Below are positions 26,802 to 37,249 of a stretch of 64,000 nucleotides of DNA, one piece after another. This stretch comes from DATJGR01 sp963780795 (lineage in GTDB: Bacteria > Pseudomonadota > Gammaproteobacteria > Pseudomonadales > Azotimanducaceae). Below the pieces are notes generated by a model. The model saw only the letters and a list, made by a program, of their open reading frames with translations. It made no database searches and was not told where the DNA came from. Within the stretch, counting starts at the first letter, position 1, and every line of letters starts with the position of its first letter. Position numbers and translations under genes: made by a program. Where the stretch lies: contig CAWADH010000003.1 of assembly GCA_963780795.1 (NCBI GenBank), positions 124,001 through 188,000 of the forward strand, written 5' to 3'.

Positions 26802-28010
26802 TCAGAGGTCGTAACCCCGCTCGTTGTGCAGCACCAGATCGAGACCTTCCGTCTCTTCCTCCGCGCTCACCCGCAGAGCCGTCACTGCGCCGACGATCTT
26901 CAGGATCACGAACGTGACGATCACTGTGTAAATCAGTGCGCTGAATGCACCGATCGCCTGTACGCCCACCTGGTGACCGATCTGAATGGTGTCCTGCCCG
27001 CTGAACAGGCCGAGCGCATCGCTCGCGAACACCCCGGTGAGCAGCGTTCCCAACAATCCGCCTACGCCGTGCACCGGAAATACGTCGAGCGAATCGTCGA
27101 TGTGCATCGTGCGCTTCAGGAAGTTCGTCGCGCCGAAACACAACAGCCCGGCAGACAGACCGATGATCAGCGCACCCGCCGGACCGACGAATCCCGACGC
27201 CGGTGTGATGGTGCCGAGACCCGCAACCATGCCGGTTACCGCGCCAAGCGCGCTTGGCTTGCCGAACCGGAACCACTCCGCCACCAACCACACGAAGGCG
27301 CCTGCCGACGCCGAGATGTGCGTGACCAGCATTGCCATCGCGGCATCCCCGTTCGCGGCGAGCGCGCTGCCGCCGTTGAAGCCGAACCAGCCGACCCACA
27401 GCATTCCGGCCCCGGCCACCGTCAGCGTCATGTTGTGCGGCGGACTCACCTGATGCGGGAAACCGCGCCGCGCACCGAGCACGAGCGCGGCCGTTAGCGC
27501 CCCCGCACCCGCCGTGATGTGAACGACGATGCCGCCGGCGAAATCTTTGACACCCAGTTCACCGAGCCAGCCGCCGCCCCACACCCAGTGGCACACCGGC
27601 GCGTATACGCCGAGAAACCACAACGCGGTGAACAACAGGCACGCACCAAAGCGCATCCGTTCGGCAAACCCGCCCACGACGAGCGCCGGCGTGATGATCG
27701 CGAACGTCATCTGAAACAGCGAGAACGCCGACTCGGGAATGCTGCCTTTCAACGTGCCTTCGGCGACGCCGGCGAACATCGCCTTGCCCAAGCCGCCGAT
27801 GAACCCGTTGCCGTCACCGAAGGCGAGGCTGTAGCCGCAGATGAGCCACAGCAACGACACCACGCACGTGATCGCGAAGCATTGCATCAGCACGCTGAGC
27901 ACGTTCTTGGTGCGCACGAGGCCGCCATAAAACAGTGCGAGCCCCGGAATCGTCATGAACAGAACCAACGCCGTCGACGTCAGTACCCAGGCGGTATCAC
28001 CCCCACTCAT
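26802..28010 (-). CDS. amtB: Ammonium transporter AmtB
   Basis: Trimeric inner-membrane ammonia channel. 402 residues with about 11 membrane segments. GLVRTKNVLSVLMQ, VVHITAGAGALTAALVLG and FPVHGVGGLLGTL contain the pore histidines and signature regions. Unlike E. coli AmtB there is no obvious cleavable signal sequence; translation starts directly in the first membrane segment (MSGGDTAWVLTSTAL). The C-terminal cytoplasmic tail is present. No PII gene (glnK) is adjacent, which is unusual since amtB-glnK linkage is common. A perfect hairpin lies just upstream of its ribosome-binding site. Confidence 0.95.
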   Translation of the reverse strand: MSGGDTAWVLTSTALVLFMTIPGLALFYGGLVRTKNVLSVLMQCFAITCVVSLLWLICGYSLAFGDGNGFIGGLGKAMFAGVAEGTLKGSIPESAFSLFQMTFAIITPALVVGGFAERMRFGACLLFTALWFLGVYAPVCHWVWGGGWLGELGVKDFAGGIVVHITAGAGALTAALVLGARRGFPHQVSPPHNMTLTVAGAGMLWVGWFGFNGGSALAANGDAAMAMLVTHISASAGAFVWLVAEWFRFGKPSALGAVTGMVAGLGTITPASGFVGPAGALIIGLSAGLLCFGATNFLKRTMHIDDSLDVFPVHGVGGLLGTLLTGVFASDALGLFSGQDTIQIGHQVGVQAIGAFSALIYTVIVTFVILKIVGAVTALRVSAEEETEGLDLVLHNERGYDL

Positions 28011-28027
28011 CGTTGCATCTCCCCATG

Positions 28028-28051
28028 GCGGGCCGACGAAAATCGGCCCGC
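28028..28051 (-). promoter_or_regulatory. Stem-loop immediately upstream of the amtB ribosome-binding site
   Basis: A perfect 9-bp inverted repeat (GCGGGCCGA/TCGGCCCGC) with a 6-base loop. The Shine-Dalgarno GGGGAGA (28018-28024) starts within four bases of the stem, and the amtB ATG follows seven bases later. It could protect the leader or tune translation. It could also terminate plus-strand transcription, but no plus-strand gene leads into it. Confidence 0.5.
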
Positions 28052-28159
28052 TTTAAATGTTGTTTTTCATTGACTTGGGGCGATCATCCAGAACGGACCT
28101 AGCACCGATCCGGCTCCCCTCGACCCGGCCGAAAGCGTACTGGTTCGGACACCAATCCG

Positions 28160-29185
28160 CTAGCCGCCGAGGGCTCGCGCAACCCGACGCACCAGGTCGG
28201 GCCCTTCGTAGATGAAGCCGGTATACAGCTGCACCAGCGTGGCGCCGGCGTCGACGAAGCGGCGGGCGCCGGCAACGTCGTGGATGCCGCCGACGCCGAC
28301 GAGCGGAATACGGCCGTCGAACGATCGCGCGAGGCGCGCGACGCGCGACAGGGCGAGCGCGTGCAGAGGGCGACCGCTCAGCCCGCCCGCCTCGTCGCGG
28401 AACGGCGCGTCTTGCGGAAGCGGACGCGAGATCGTCGTGTTCGTCGCGATGCAGCCGTCGATGCCGACACCCAGCAGCACGTCCGCCAATGCGTCGGTCG
28501 AAGCGTCGTCGAGATCGGGTGCCACCTTCGCCGCCAACGGCACGTATCGGCCGCGCTCAACCTGCAGTTCCGCCTGGCGCCTCTTCAAGCTCGTTAGCAG
28601 CGCTCGCAACGCCGCGCTCTCCTGCAGCTCGCGAAGACCCGCGGTGTTCGGCGACGAGATGTTCACGGTCACGTAATCGGCGACGTCGTAAACGGTTTCG
28701 AAAGCGCTCAGGTAGTCTTCCGCGGCGTTCGCGAGGTCGGTGTCTTTGTTCTTGCCGATGTTCACGCCGATGAGTCCGGCAGCGGGACCCAGCCGCTCGC
28801 GGGCTTTGCGCACGCGCTCGGCCGCCGCCGGTGCGCCGCGGTTGTTGAATCCCATGCGGTTGATCAGCGCGCCTTCGTTCGGCAGGCGGAACAGGCGCGG
28901 TCGCGGATTGCCCGGCTGCGGTCGCGGCGTCACCGTTCCCACTTCGACGAAGCCGAATCCCATCGCGAGCAACCCTTCGATGCAGCGCGCGTCCTTGTCG
29001 AGCCCGGCCGCAAGTCCCACCCGATTGCGGAACTTCAGTCCCATCACGGTCGTCGGCTGATAGATGCCGTGCACATATCGCTGCGAGATCTGCATGCGTT
29101 CGGCGACACGCAATCCCGCCAGCGCGAGCTCGTGCGAGGTTTCCGGCGGCAGCAGGAACATCAGGCGACGCAGAAATTCGTACAC
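28160..29185 (-). CDS. pyrD: Dihydroorotate dehydrogenase (quinone), class 2
   Basis: Membrane-associated FMN enzyme oxidising dihydroorotate to orotate with quinone, the fourth step of pyrimidine synthesis. 341 residues with the GTG start at 29185 (VYEFLRRLMFLLPPE), close to E. coli PyrD at 336. An ATG 30 codons upstream would add an unusual Cys/Arg-rich leader and is rejected. The N-terminal helices form the quinone tunnel. GLAAGLDKD, GFVEVGTVTPRPQPGNP, NRMGFNNRG, NISSPNTAGLR and VGVGGI are the class 2 motifs. Divergent from the luciferase-like gene. Confidence 0.95.
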   Translation of the reverse strand: MYEFLRRLMFLLPPETSHELALAGLRVAERMQISQRYVHGIYQPTTVMGLKFRNRVGLAAGLDKDARCIEGLLAMGFGFVEVGTVTPRPQPGNPRPRLFRLPNEGALINRMGFNNRGAPAAAERVRKARERLGPAAGLIGVNIGKNKDTDLANAAEDYLSAFETVYDVADYVTVNISSPNTAGLRELQESAALRALLTSLKRRQAELQVERGRYVPLAAKVAPDLDDASTDALADVLLGVGIDGCIATNTTISRPLPQDAPFRDEAGGLSGRPLHALALSRVARLARSFDGRIPLVGVGGIHDVAGARRFVDAGATLVQLYTGFIYEGPDLVRRVARALGG

Positions 29186-29259
29186 GGCACACCGGTGTGA
29201 TCGTGGCGCGCCAGTGTACTCATCGCGCATAGTCTGGCAATGCAATCGGGAGCATCGAA

Positions 29260-30021
29260 GTGAAACTCGGCGCACTGCTCGGTCCCATCACAACGACGCA
29301 GACCGGCTCGTCGCGCGATCTCGCCGAACAGGCGCGCGCGTTCGAAGGCGAAGGGTTCGAGAGTCTGTGGTCGGTGCAGGCGATCGGCCGCGGCTTCGCG
29401 ATCACCGATCCGTTCGTTGCGCTCGCGATCGCTGCTGCGGTGACCGAATCGGTCGAGATCGGCACTGCCGTCGTGCAGGTGCCGTTGTATCACCCGGTCG
29501 ATCTCGCGCATCGCGTGTTGTCGCTGATGCAGACGTGCGGCGATCGTTTCGTGTTCGGCGTCGGTGCCGGATCGACACAGAAAGACTTCGACGCGTTCGG
29601 TCGCGACTACACGGCGCGCTTTCGCACCTTCGCGCAGCGGATGAAGGAACTGCGGCGCATCTTCGCCGACGGCGGACTCGGTGAGATCGACCTATCGCCA
29701 TGGCCCACGGTGCGCGGCGGTCCGCCGCTGCTGCTCGGCGCATGGGGCGGTAGCGGTGTGGAACGCGCCGCGAAGTCGTATTCGGGATGGATCGCATCGG
29801 CCGCGTATCGCTCGCGGGCAGAAGTGATCGCGGCGTTGCAGCGGTATCGCGCGGCCGGCGGTCGGCGCGCGGTGGTGTCGACCATTCAATTGGGACCGAC
29901 CACCGACCTCGGCGCCACTCGCGCAATGTTGCGCGAATTTGCTGCGGCCGGCTTCGACGACGCGGTCGTGATGCTGTTGCCCGGCGGACCCTCTCCCGCA
30001 CGGGTGCGAGCGCTGCTCTAG
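29260..30021 (+). CDS. Luciferase-like (LLM) flavin-dependent oxidoreductase
   Basis: 253 residues, GTG start. TIM-barrel of the bacterial luciferase/F420-dependent reductase superfamily: EGFESLWSVQ, VEIGTAVVQVPLYHP and RFVFGVGAGSTQKDF are characteristic. It is shorter than the ~330 typical of the class, ending soon after the last barrel strand. Flavin cofactor (FMN or F420) and substrate are not deducible; proteobacterial members generally use FMN. Its stop shares a palindromic CTAG with the stop of the opposite-strand DUF2835 gene. Confidence 0.85.
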   Translation: MKLGALLGPITTTQTGSSRDLAEQARAFEGEGFESLWSVQAIGRGFAITDPFVALAIAAAVTESVEIGTAVVQVPLYHPVDLAHRVLSLMQTCGDRFVFGVGAGSTQKDFDAFGRDYTARFRTFAQRMKELRRIFADGGLGEIDLSPWPTVRGGPPLLLGAWGGSGVERAAKSYSGWIASAAYRSRAEVIAALQRYRAAGGRRAVVSTIQLGPTTDLGATRAMLREFAAAGFDDAVVMLLPGGPSPARVRALL

Positions 30022-30299
30022 CCGAGGCGTTGCAGGGTCGTCAGGCGACCGTTGCTGACGTGCAGCGCGAACGCGCCGTGCACGCCGTGCGTCATCACGT
30101 GCGCTCGCAACACCTGCGCCGGGAACCGCACCCATCGACCGTCGCGGGCGCGCGCAAGCACCGTACGCGAAACGCCGCGATACAGTCGCTTCAGTTCTTC
30201 TGCGTCGATCGCCAGATCGACGACGATCTTCTCGCTCTGCGGCACGTGAAATTGCGCCTGGCTAGTCGGGATGGTCGAACTTCTGCCGCGGCCTCTCAT
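30018..30299 (-). CDS. DUF2835 family small protein
   Basis: 93 residues as drawn. The core from about residue 17 (FHVPQSEKIVVDLAI) to the end matches DUF2835: a YRGVSRTVLARARDGRWVRF block, then PAQVLRAHVM, ending in LTTLQRLG. Family members are about 70-75 residues, so the first ~15 residues (MRGRGRSSTIPTSQA) may not be translated; an internal GTG near residue 19 is the only other in-frame start I see. No known function; common in gammaproteobacteria. Convergent with the luciferase-like gene. Confidence 0.8.
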   Translation of the reverse strand: MRGRGRSSTIPTSQAQFHVPQSEKIVVDLAIDAEELKRLYRGVSRTVLARARDGRWVRFPAQVLRAHVMTHGVHGAFALHVSNGRLTTLQRLG

Positions 30300-30347
30300 C
30301 TAACCGAGGCGCGACGAATCAAGATTAGTCGAGCCGGAGGCCGTCGC

Positions 30348-30375
30348 TAGACTCGATGTCGACCGCGGCTACAAT
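30348..30375 (+). promoter_or_regulatory. Possible sigma-70 promoter of the moxR-bat operon
   Basis: TACAAT (30370-30375) lies 16 bases from TAGACT (30348-30353), about 45 bases before the moxR start. The -10 is good and the -35 weak. Confidence 0.35.
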
Positions 30376-30419
30376 GGCGGGCATTTTTGCGTCGCGCGTC
30401 CGGAAAAGAAGGGCAGACC

Positions 30420-31393
<974 letters not shown>

Positions 31394-31397
<4 letters not shown>

Positions 31398-32347
31398 CGA
31401 TCGAAGTCGCCAGCATACGGCAACCGACCGCCCGACAACTGACGGGAGCGACCGTCAGCATCGACGATCTGATCGCGTTGCGCGGCGTGAAGCTGCCACT
31501 GCGAACCGCCGTGAACGCCACCAGCGGCCCGCACGGCGGCAGCCGCTGGTCGCGTCATCGCGGTCGCGGCGTCGACTTCGCCGAAGTGCGCCTCTATCAG
31601 CCCGGTGACGACGTTCGTTCGATCGATTGGCGCGTAACGGCGCGCAAAGCCAAACCGCACACGAAGGTGTACCGCGAAGAGCGCGAGCGGCCAACACTGA
31701 TCGTGATCGATCAGACCCGCGCGATGTTCTTCGGCAGTCGCGTGCGGATGAAATCGGTGGCCGCAGCCGAGTGCGCTGCGCTGCTCGCGTGGCATTCGGT
31801 CGACGCGGGCGATCGCGTCGGCGGGCTCGTGTACGACGACGCCACCGAGTATGCGTTCAAACCGTTCCGAAGCGCGCGCGCCGTGGTGAGGCTGTTGAGT
31901 CAGATCGGAAACAGCAACGCGGCACTTCGCAGTTCCGACACCGCGCCGGTAAAGCGCACGCATCGGCTGCCGATCGTGCTCGAACACGTCGTGCGGGTGG
32001 CGCGCAACGGTCACCGCGTTTACCTCATATCCGACTTTCTCGGCTTCGACGACGATGACGAACGCCAGCTGAAGCGCATTGCGCGACACAACAGCGTGGC
32101 GTTGATCCACGTCAGCGATCCACTCGAGCAGGAACTGCCTCCGCCCGATCGCTACACGGTCACCGACGGCATCGTTCGCAGCGTGCTGTCGACCGGCGAC
32201 GCGCGCGCGCGACAGCAGTACCGCGACGATTTCCTCGCACACACGGGGCGGCTCGAATCGGTGTGCCACGCAACGCGCAGCCAGTTCATACGGCTGTCTA
32301 CCAACGAAGCCGCGGTGGCGCGGCTCGGCGAACGTCTGGTTCATTGA
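31394..32347 (+). CDS. DUF58 domain protein of the moxR-bat operon
   Basis: 317 residues, soluble. The DUF58 signature is GRGVDFAEVRLYQPGDDVRSIDWRV in outline (around residues 56-80: YQPGDDVRSIDW), followed by a degenerate von Willebrand A fold beginning PTLIVIDQTRAM. The MIDAS motif is not the canonical DxSxS. It overlaps the moxR stop (ATGA) and precedes the DUF4381 gene by ten bases. It is predicted to act with the MoxR ATPase, as in most MoxR operons. Confidence 0.9.
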
Positions 32348-32357
32348 CCCTTCGACG

Positions 32358-32843
32358 ATGGATGACGCACTCAAGCAACTACGCGACCTGCATCTGCCGG
32401 AGCCGCCGGGGCTGTGGCCGCCCGCGCCGGGCTGGTGGGTGCTCGGCATTCTCGCCTTCATCGTGCTGTCCGTGCTCGCGATTCGAGTCTATCGGGCGCG
32501 GCGTCGCAGCCGGCCGCTGCGGCTCGCGATCGGCGCCTTAGATCGCCTGTTGGCGGACAACCGTGACCAGCGTCTCCCCCCTCGCGATTTCGCCAATGCC
32601 GTCAACGAACTGCTGAAGCGCGCGCTGATCTACGGCGCGAGACGCTCCGATGCGGCGCCGCTGTCCGGTCCGGCGTGGCTCAGCTATCTCGACCAGATCG
32701 TCGCAAGCGACGTGTTCACCAACGGCGCCGGCGCAGCGCTGGGTCAGCGGCGCTTCGCGCCGGACTTCGAACCCGACCCCGATGCACTCCACGCGGCCGC
32801 CCGCGACGTGCTGCGCGCTGTCACCAGACAGGTGCGCCCATGA
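32358..32843 (+). CDS. DUF4381 membrane protein
   Basis: 161 residues. The N-terminal LHLPEPPGLWPPAPGWW motif is the DUF4381 hallmark. It is followed by one membrane segment (VLGILAFIVLSVLAI) and a cytoplasmic basic helical domain with LNELLKRALIYGAR-like and PAWLSYLDQ segments. Fourth-position overlap with batA (ATGA). Always found between DUF58 and VWA genes in such operons; the role is unknown but presumably structural within the complex. Confidence 0.88.
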   Translation: MDDALKQLRDLHLPEPPGLWPPAPGWWVLGILAFIVLSVLAIRVYRARRRSRPLRLAIGALDRLLADNRDQRLPPRDFANAVNELLKRALIYGARRSDAAPLSGPAWLSYLDQIVASDVFTNGAGAALGQRRFAPDFEPDPDALHAAARDVLRAVTRQVRP

Positions 32844-33847
32844 TCAGTTTCCTGTGGCCCTGGGCATTCGCGGCGTTGCCGCTGCCGCTGCTCGTGCGCT
32901 ACGCGCTGCGGCCGCGCCAGCGACGCGACGCGGCGCTGCGCGTGCCGGACCTCGGCCGTTTCGGCGCTGCCATCGCAGCCCGCGGCGCCGCATACCGCGG
33001 CGGCTGGTTCGCGCTGCTGCTCGCCTGGCTCGCCTGGGCCTGCCTGCTCGGTGCGGTTGCGCGCCCGCAGTTCACCGGCGAACCGGTCAGCCTGCCCAGC
33101 AGCGGACGCGATCTCATGCTCGCAATCGACATCTCCGGCAGCATGAACACCGAAGACATGGAAGTGAATGGCCGCGTCACGAACCGTCTCAACGCCGTGA
33201 AAGACGTGGTCACGGATTTCATCGCGCGCCGCGCCGGCGATCGCGTCGGTCTGATTCTGTTCGGTACCAACGCCTATCTGCAGGCGCCGCTCACCTTCGA
33301 TCTTGCGACGGTCGAGCAGCTGCTCGACGACGCGCCGGTCGGCATCGCCGGCGGCAAGACCGCGATCGGCGACGCTATCGGACTCGCCGTGAAGCGTTTG
33401 CGCACGCGACCTGCCGACTCGCGCGTGCTGATTCTCATGACCGACGGCGCGAGCAATGCCGGCGAAGTGCCGCCGGAGAAGGCGGCTCAACTGGCGCGCA
33501 TCGAAGGCGTGAAGATCTACACGGTGGGCGTCGGGGCGGAAGAGCTCAGAGTTCCGGGCTTCTGGGGGGAGATCGGCGGCCGCTTGGTGAATCCGTCCGC
33601 TGACATGGACACGAAGGCGCTGGAGCGCATCGCCAACGCCACCGGCGGACGTTTCTTCCGCGCAAAAGATACCGCTGAGCTGTCCAAGATCTACCAGTTG
33701 CTCGACGCGATAGAACCCACCGCGCAGGAAGCGCGCAACTTCCGCCCGGTACGGTCGCTGTTCCACTATCCGCTCGCCGCGAGTTGGGTGCTGTGGCTGC
33801 TGGTGCTGGGCCTCGGCACCCGCAGGGGCGCGTATGTCGCCGCTTGA
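32840..33847 (+). CDS. BatA-like VWA membrane protein
   Basis: 335 residues. Two N-terminal membrane segments, a von Willebrand A domain with MIDAS DISGSMNTED and TDGASNAGE, and a C-terminal membrane segment (ASWVLWLLVLGLG). This is the BatA (Bacteroides aerotolerance) architecture. It overlaps DUF4381 upstream and the next VWA/TPR gene downstream by 14 bases. The bat operon has been tied to oxygen or envelope stress tolerance in Bacteroides and Leptospira; the role here is inferred by family. Confidence 0.9.
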   Translation: MISFLWPWAFAALPLPLLVRYALRPRQRRDAALRVPDLGRFGAAIAARGAAYRGGWFALLLAWLAWACLLGAVARPQFTGEPVSLPSSGRDLMLAIDISGSMNTEDMEVNGRVTNRLNAVKDVVTDFIARRAGDRVGLILFGTNAYLQAPLTFDLATVEQLLDDAPVGIAGGKTAIGDAIGLAVKRLRTRPADSRVLILMTDGASNAGEVPPEKAAQLARIEGVKIYTVGVGAEELRVPGFWGEIGGRLVNPSADMDTKALERIANATGGRFFRAKDTAELSKIYQLLDAIEPTAQEARNFRPVRSLFHYPLAASWVLWLLVLGLGTRRGAYVAA

Positions 33848-35582
33848 TCTAACCGCTTTCCACTTCCTGCGGCCGTGGTGGCTGCTGGCGCTGGTTGCCG
33901 CGGTGGCGATGACAGTGCTCGCCGCACGCGCGCAACGCGCACGCTCGAGCTGGGATGCGATCATCGACGCACCGCTGCGCGACGCGCTGATCGAACGCGC
34001 GCTGAAGAAGAGCGGCCTGTTGCTGCCGCTGCTGACCGGCCTCGCGTTGGCGGTGGCCGGCGTGGCGCTGGCCGGGCCCACGTGGCACCGGCTGCCGCAA
34101 CCGATCGACCAGAAGACCGATGCACTCGTCATCGTGCTGGACCTGTCGCTGTCGATGTACGCGAAAGACGTCGAGCCGTCACGGCTGGTTCGCGCGCGCC
34201 ACGCCGTAACCGACATCCTGCGCGAGCGGAAGGAAGGGTTCACCGGCATGGTCGCGTACGCCGGCGACGCGCACACGGTGGCGCCGCTCACCGACGACGT
34301 TCGCACCATTGAGAATCTGTTGGCCGCCTTGAGTCCGGAAATGATGCCGGTCCTCGGCAGCAACCCCGGTACGGCATTGGACCTGGCGCGAACGCTGCTG
34401 CGCAGCGCCGGCATGCAACAGGGTCGCATACTGCTGGTGACCGACGGCGTCGATCGCATCGTCGACCTGTCGAAGGACGCTTCGCCAAACTTTCCGATCT
34501 CGATCCTCGGTATCGGCACGCCCGACGGCGCACCGATACCGCTCGACTTCGTCGATCAACCCGGGCGCTTTCTGACGGACCGACAAGGCGACACGATCGT
34601 CGCGAAGCTCGACGTCGGACGCCTCGAGGCGCTCGCGCAGATGTGCAACGGCCGCTATCTCACGGCCGGCGCGGACGATTCGAATCTCGGTCAGCTGCTC
34701 GAAACCACGCTGCCGTCCGCCGACGATGAACGTCGACTCGAAGGCAAATTCGACCTCTGGGCCGACTACGGTTATTGGCTGGCGCTGCTGCTGGTTCCGT
34801 TCGCGCTGCTGAATTTCCGGCGCGGCGCGGCCGCCCTCTTCGTCTTCGTTCTGATGCCACCGCCGGCGCACGCGAGCTGGTGGAATGACCTATGGAAAAC
34901 GCCGGATCAACAGGGCTTCCAGGCGTTGCAGCAGGGCGAACCCGAGCGGGCGGCAACGCTGTTCGAGGATCCGCAGTGGAAGGGCGTCGCGGACTATCGC
35001 GGCGGGGATTACGAAGGCGCCGATCGCAAGTTCTCCGCCGACACGTCTGCAGCCGGCAGCTACAACCGCGGCAACGCGCTCGCGCATCAGGGCAAGTACG
35101 AGGAAGCGATCGCGGCGTACGACGCAACGCTGCGCGCGAATCCGCACGACGAAGACGCGGCTTTCAACAAAGCGCTGCTCGAGAAGCTGCGCGACAAGAA
35201 ACAATCCGGCGGAAACGACAACAAAGAATCGCAGCGCAATCGCGACAACGCGCAATCGGACCAGCCGCGCGAGCAGAACTCGTCCGGCAACCCGAACCAG
35301 GATGAATCGCAGTCACGCAGCGATCAGCAGGCGAACAAGCGGCCGGATACGCAGCAGCAGCAGCAGTCCGATCAGGAGCAGGCACGGCCGAGCGACGAAG
35401 AGAAACAACAGACGGCCGAGCGCGAAGCTCCGCGCGACGAACAACGCGACGCGCTCGAGCAATGGCTGCGGCGCGTGCCGGACGACCCTTCGGGGCTGCT
35501 GCGGCGCAAGTTCCAGTTCGAGACGAACGAGCGGCTGCGCAGCGGCGTGCCCGACCCGCGCGACCAGGAGCGCATCTGGTGA
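33834..35582 (+). CDS. BatB/BatC-type fused VWA-TPR membrane protein
   Basis: 582 residues. Membrane segments near residues 12-30 and 60-80, then a VWA domain (VIVLDLSLSMYAKDVEPSR holds the DxSxS MIDAS). Another membrane segment follows around residue 310-330, then a TPR region (SYNRGNALAHQGKYEEAIAA) and a Gln/Asn/Arg/Glu-rich disordered tail of about 110 residues. BatB (VWA) and BatC (TPR) are separate genes in Bacteroides and fused here, as in many proteobacteria. Its stop overlaps the batD GTG. The low-complexity tail may act as a periplasmic or cytoplasmic spacer. Confidence 0.9.
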   Translation: MSPLDLTAFHFLRPWWLLALVAAVAMTVLAARAQRARSSWDAIIDAPLRDALIERALKKSGLLLPLLTGLALAVAGVALAGPTWHRLPQPIDQKTDALVIVLDLSLSMYAKDVEPSRLVRARHAVTDILRERKEGFTGMVAYAGDAHTVAPLTDDVRTIENLLAALSPEMMPVLGSNPGTALDLARTLLRSAGMQQGRILLVTDGVDRIVDLSKDASPNFPISILGIGTPDGAPIPLDFVDQPGRFLTDRQGDTIVAKLDVGRLEALAQMCNGRYLTAGADDSNLGQLLETTLPSADDERRLEGKFDLWADYGYWLALLLVPFALLNFRRGAAALFVFVLMPPPAHASWWNDLWKTPDQQGFQALQQGEPERAATLFEDPQWKGVADYRGGDYEGADRKFSADTSAAGSYNRGNALAHQGKYEEAIAAYDATLRANPHDEDAAFNKALLEKLRDKKQSGGNDNKESQRNRDNAQSDQPREQNSSGNPNQDESQSRSDQQANKRPDTQQQQQSDQEQARPSDEEKQQTAEREAPRDEQRDALEQWLRRVPDDPSGLLRRKFQFETNERLRSGVPDPRDQERIW

Positions 35583-37249
35583 AAGCCGCGTTGATCGCCT
35601 TGACGACGCTGCTCCTCCCTTCGATCGCGTTGGCGCGATTCGACGCGAGCGTGGACGCCACCACGATCTCCGAAGCCGACACCATCCGCCTGACGTTGCG
35701 TGTGGACGGTACGAATCTCACGTCGAATCCCGACTTCGATCCGCTGGAGAAGGAGTTCGATATCCTCAGCGAGCAGCACAGCGCACAGATCCAGAGCTTC
35801 AACGGGCAGATCGAAGCGCTGACCACATGGACGCTGGTGTTGAAGCCGAAACACAACGGCGCGTTGCGGATTCCGGCCCTCACGCTCGGCGGCGAGACGA
35901 CGCGGCCGATCGAAATCACCGTCAAGGACCTCGATCCGCAACTCAAGCGCGCGATTGCACAGACGGTGTTCTTCGAAACCACCTACGCGCCCAAGCAGGT
36001 GTACGTGCAGTCGCAGGTGGTGGTTACGCGTCGGCTCTTTTACATAAACGGTGCACAACTCTACGGCGACATGCCGAACACGCCCGAAGTACCCGGCGCC
36101 ATGGTGAAACTGTTGGGCGAGTCCGAGCACAGCATGGCGGTTCGCGACGGACGGCAATACGGAGTGATCGAACAGCGCTTCGCGGTATTCCCGGAACGCA
36201 GCGGCGATCTCACGATTCCGGCCGCAACGGTAACCGGCAGCGTGCGGCTGGCGGATTCCGGGATGGGCCGACGCATCGGGATAGACGTCAGTTCCGACGC
36301 GCTGCAGATTCCGGTGCTGCCGATTCCCGCAGAGTATCCGCGCAATGCGCCATGGCTACCCGCAACAGACGTCGAGTTGCTGGAAGACTGGCCCGGCGAA
36401 CCGGAGCGGGGGCTCGCCACCGGCGCGCCGAGCCAGCGGACGCTGATCGTGCGCGCCGACGGCAACGCGTCGTCGGCCATTCCGCCGCTGGTGGTCGCAC
36501 TGCCTCCTTCTCTGAAGGCGTATCCCGAGCCGCCGAAACTGAGCGAAACGCAAACCCGCGGCGGCATCGTCGGGACACGCACCGAGTCGTACAGCCTGGT
36601 TGCGACGCAACCGGGCGATCTCACGCTGCCGGAAGTGCACGTCACCTGGTGGGATACCGTCCACCAACAGGTTCGCACAGCCGCGCTGCAGGCACATACG
36701 ATTCAAGTCACCGGCGCCGCAACGTCCGCTCCACCGCCGGCCGCAGAGACGAAGCCGGCGCCTGCCGAAGCGCCTCAGCCCGCGCCAGCACCTGCCGCCC
36801 GCGAGTCGGCACGGGCATCGCCGGCTTCTTCGATCAACCTCTGGCTCGCGATTGCGTTCGTCGCGGCTCTGCTGGGCTGGGCGTTCACGGCCTTGCGCGC
36901 GCGCTATCGCAAGCTGCCCGGTTCGCACCTCGTGGACGAACGGACTGCAGAGCGCGATGCGTACGCCGCATTGAGTCGCGCCTGCGCGGGTCGCGATCCA
37001 CAGCAGATCCGCACCGCACTCGACCGCTGGTTGGACGTCCGCTACGAACTGCCGCTGGCCGACGCGGCGCGGCGCTTTTCCACCGATGCCGCTGCGCACG
37101 ACTCGGTGAACGCGCTCAATGCGCGGCTGTATCAACGCGAAAGCAAAGAACCGTTCGATCCCACCGCGCTGCTGCGATGCGTGGATGCGGCCCGGCGCGA
37201 AGCGCGAGCGCCCTCCGACGAACTGCCGGCGCTCTACCCTTCGCCCTGA
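35579..37249 (+). CDS. BatD-like membrane protein
   Basis: 556 residues with the GTG at 35579 in a GTGA overlap with the preceding stop. Signal peptide KAALIALTTLLLPSIALA. A beta-rich extracytoplasmic region of about 420 residues contains FDPLEKEFDILSEQHSAQIQ-like and FFETTYAPKQVYVQSQVVVT-like BatD blocks. A Pro/Ala linker and one membrane segment (NLWLAIAFVAALLGWAFTAL) follow, then a ~100-residue cytoplasmic tail. Final gene of the moxR-bat operon. Its 3' end overlaps that of pepN on the other strand by 16 bases. Confidence 0.9.
   Translation: MKAALIALTTLLLPSIALARFDASVDATTISEADTIRLTLRVDGTNLTSNPDFDPLEKEFDILSEQHSAQIQSFNGQIEALTTWTLVLKPKHNGALRIPALTLGGETTRPIEITVKDLDPQLKRAIAQTVFFETTYAPKQVYVQSQVVVTRRLFYINGAQLYGDMPNTPEVPGAMVKLLGESEHSMAVRDGRQYGVIEQRFAVFPERSGDLTIPAATVTGSVRLADSGMGRRIGIDVSSDALQIPVLPIPAEYPRNAPWLPATDVELLEDWPGEPERGLATGAPSQRTLIVRADGNASSAIPPLVVALPPSLKAYPEPPKLSETQTRGGIVGTRTESYSLVATQPGDLTLPEVHVTWWDTVHQQVRTAALQAHTIQVTGAATSAPPPAAETKPAPAEAPQPAPAPAARESARASPASSINLWLAIAFVAALLGWAFTALRARYRKLPGSHLVDERTAERDAYAALSRACAGRDPQQIRTALDRWLDVRYELPLADAARRFSTDAAAHDSVNALNARLYQRESKEPFDPTALLRCVDAARREARAPSDELPALYPSP

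Noticed and set aside
28028..28060. Rho-independent terminator for a plus-strand gene
   Set aside because: Hairpin followed by TTT on the plus strand, but no plus-strand gene reads into it.
29186..29275. Upstream ATG start for pyrD
   Set aside because: Adds 30 residues (Cys/Arg-rich) absent from the family; the GTG start gives the expected length and also avoids overlap with the divergent gene.
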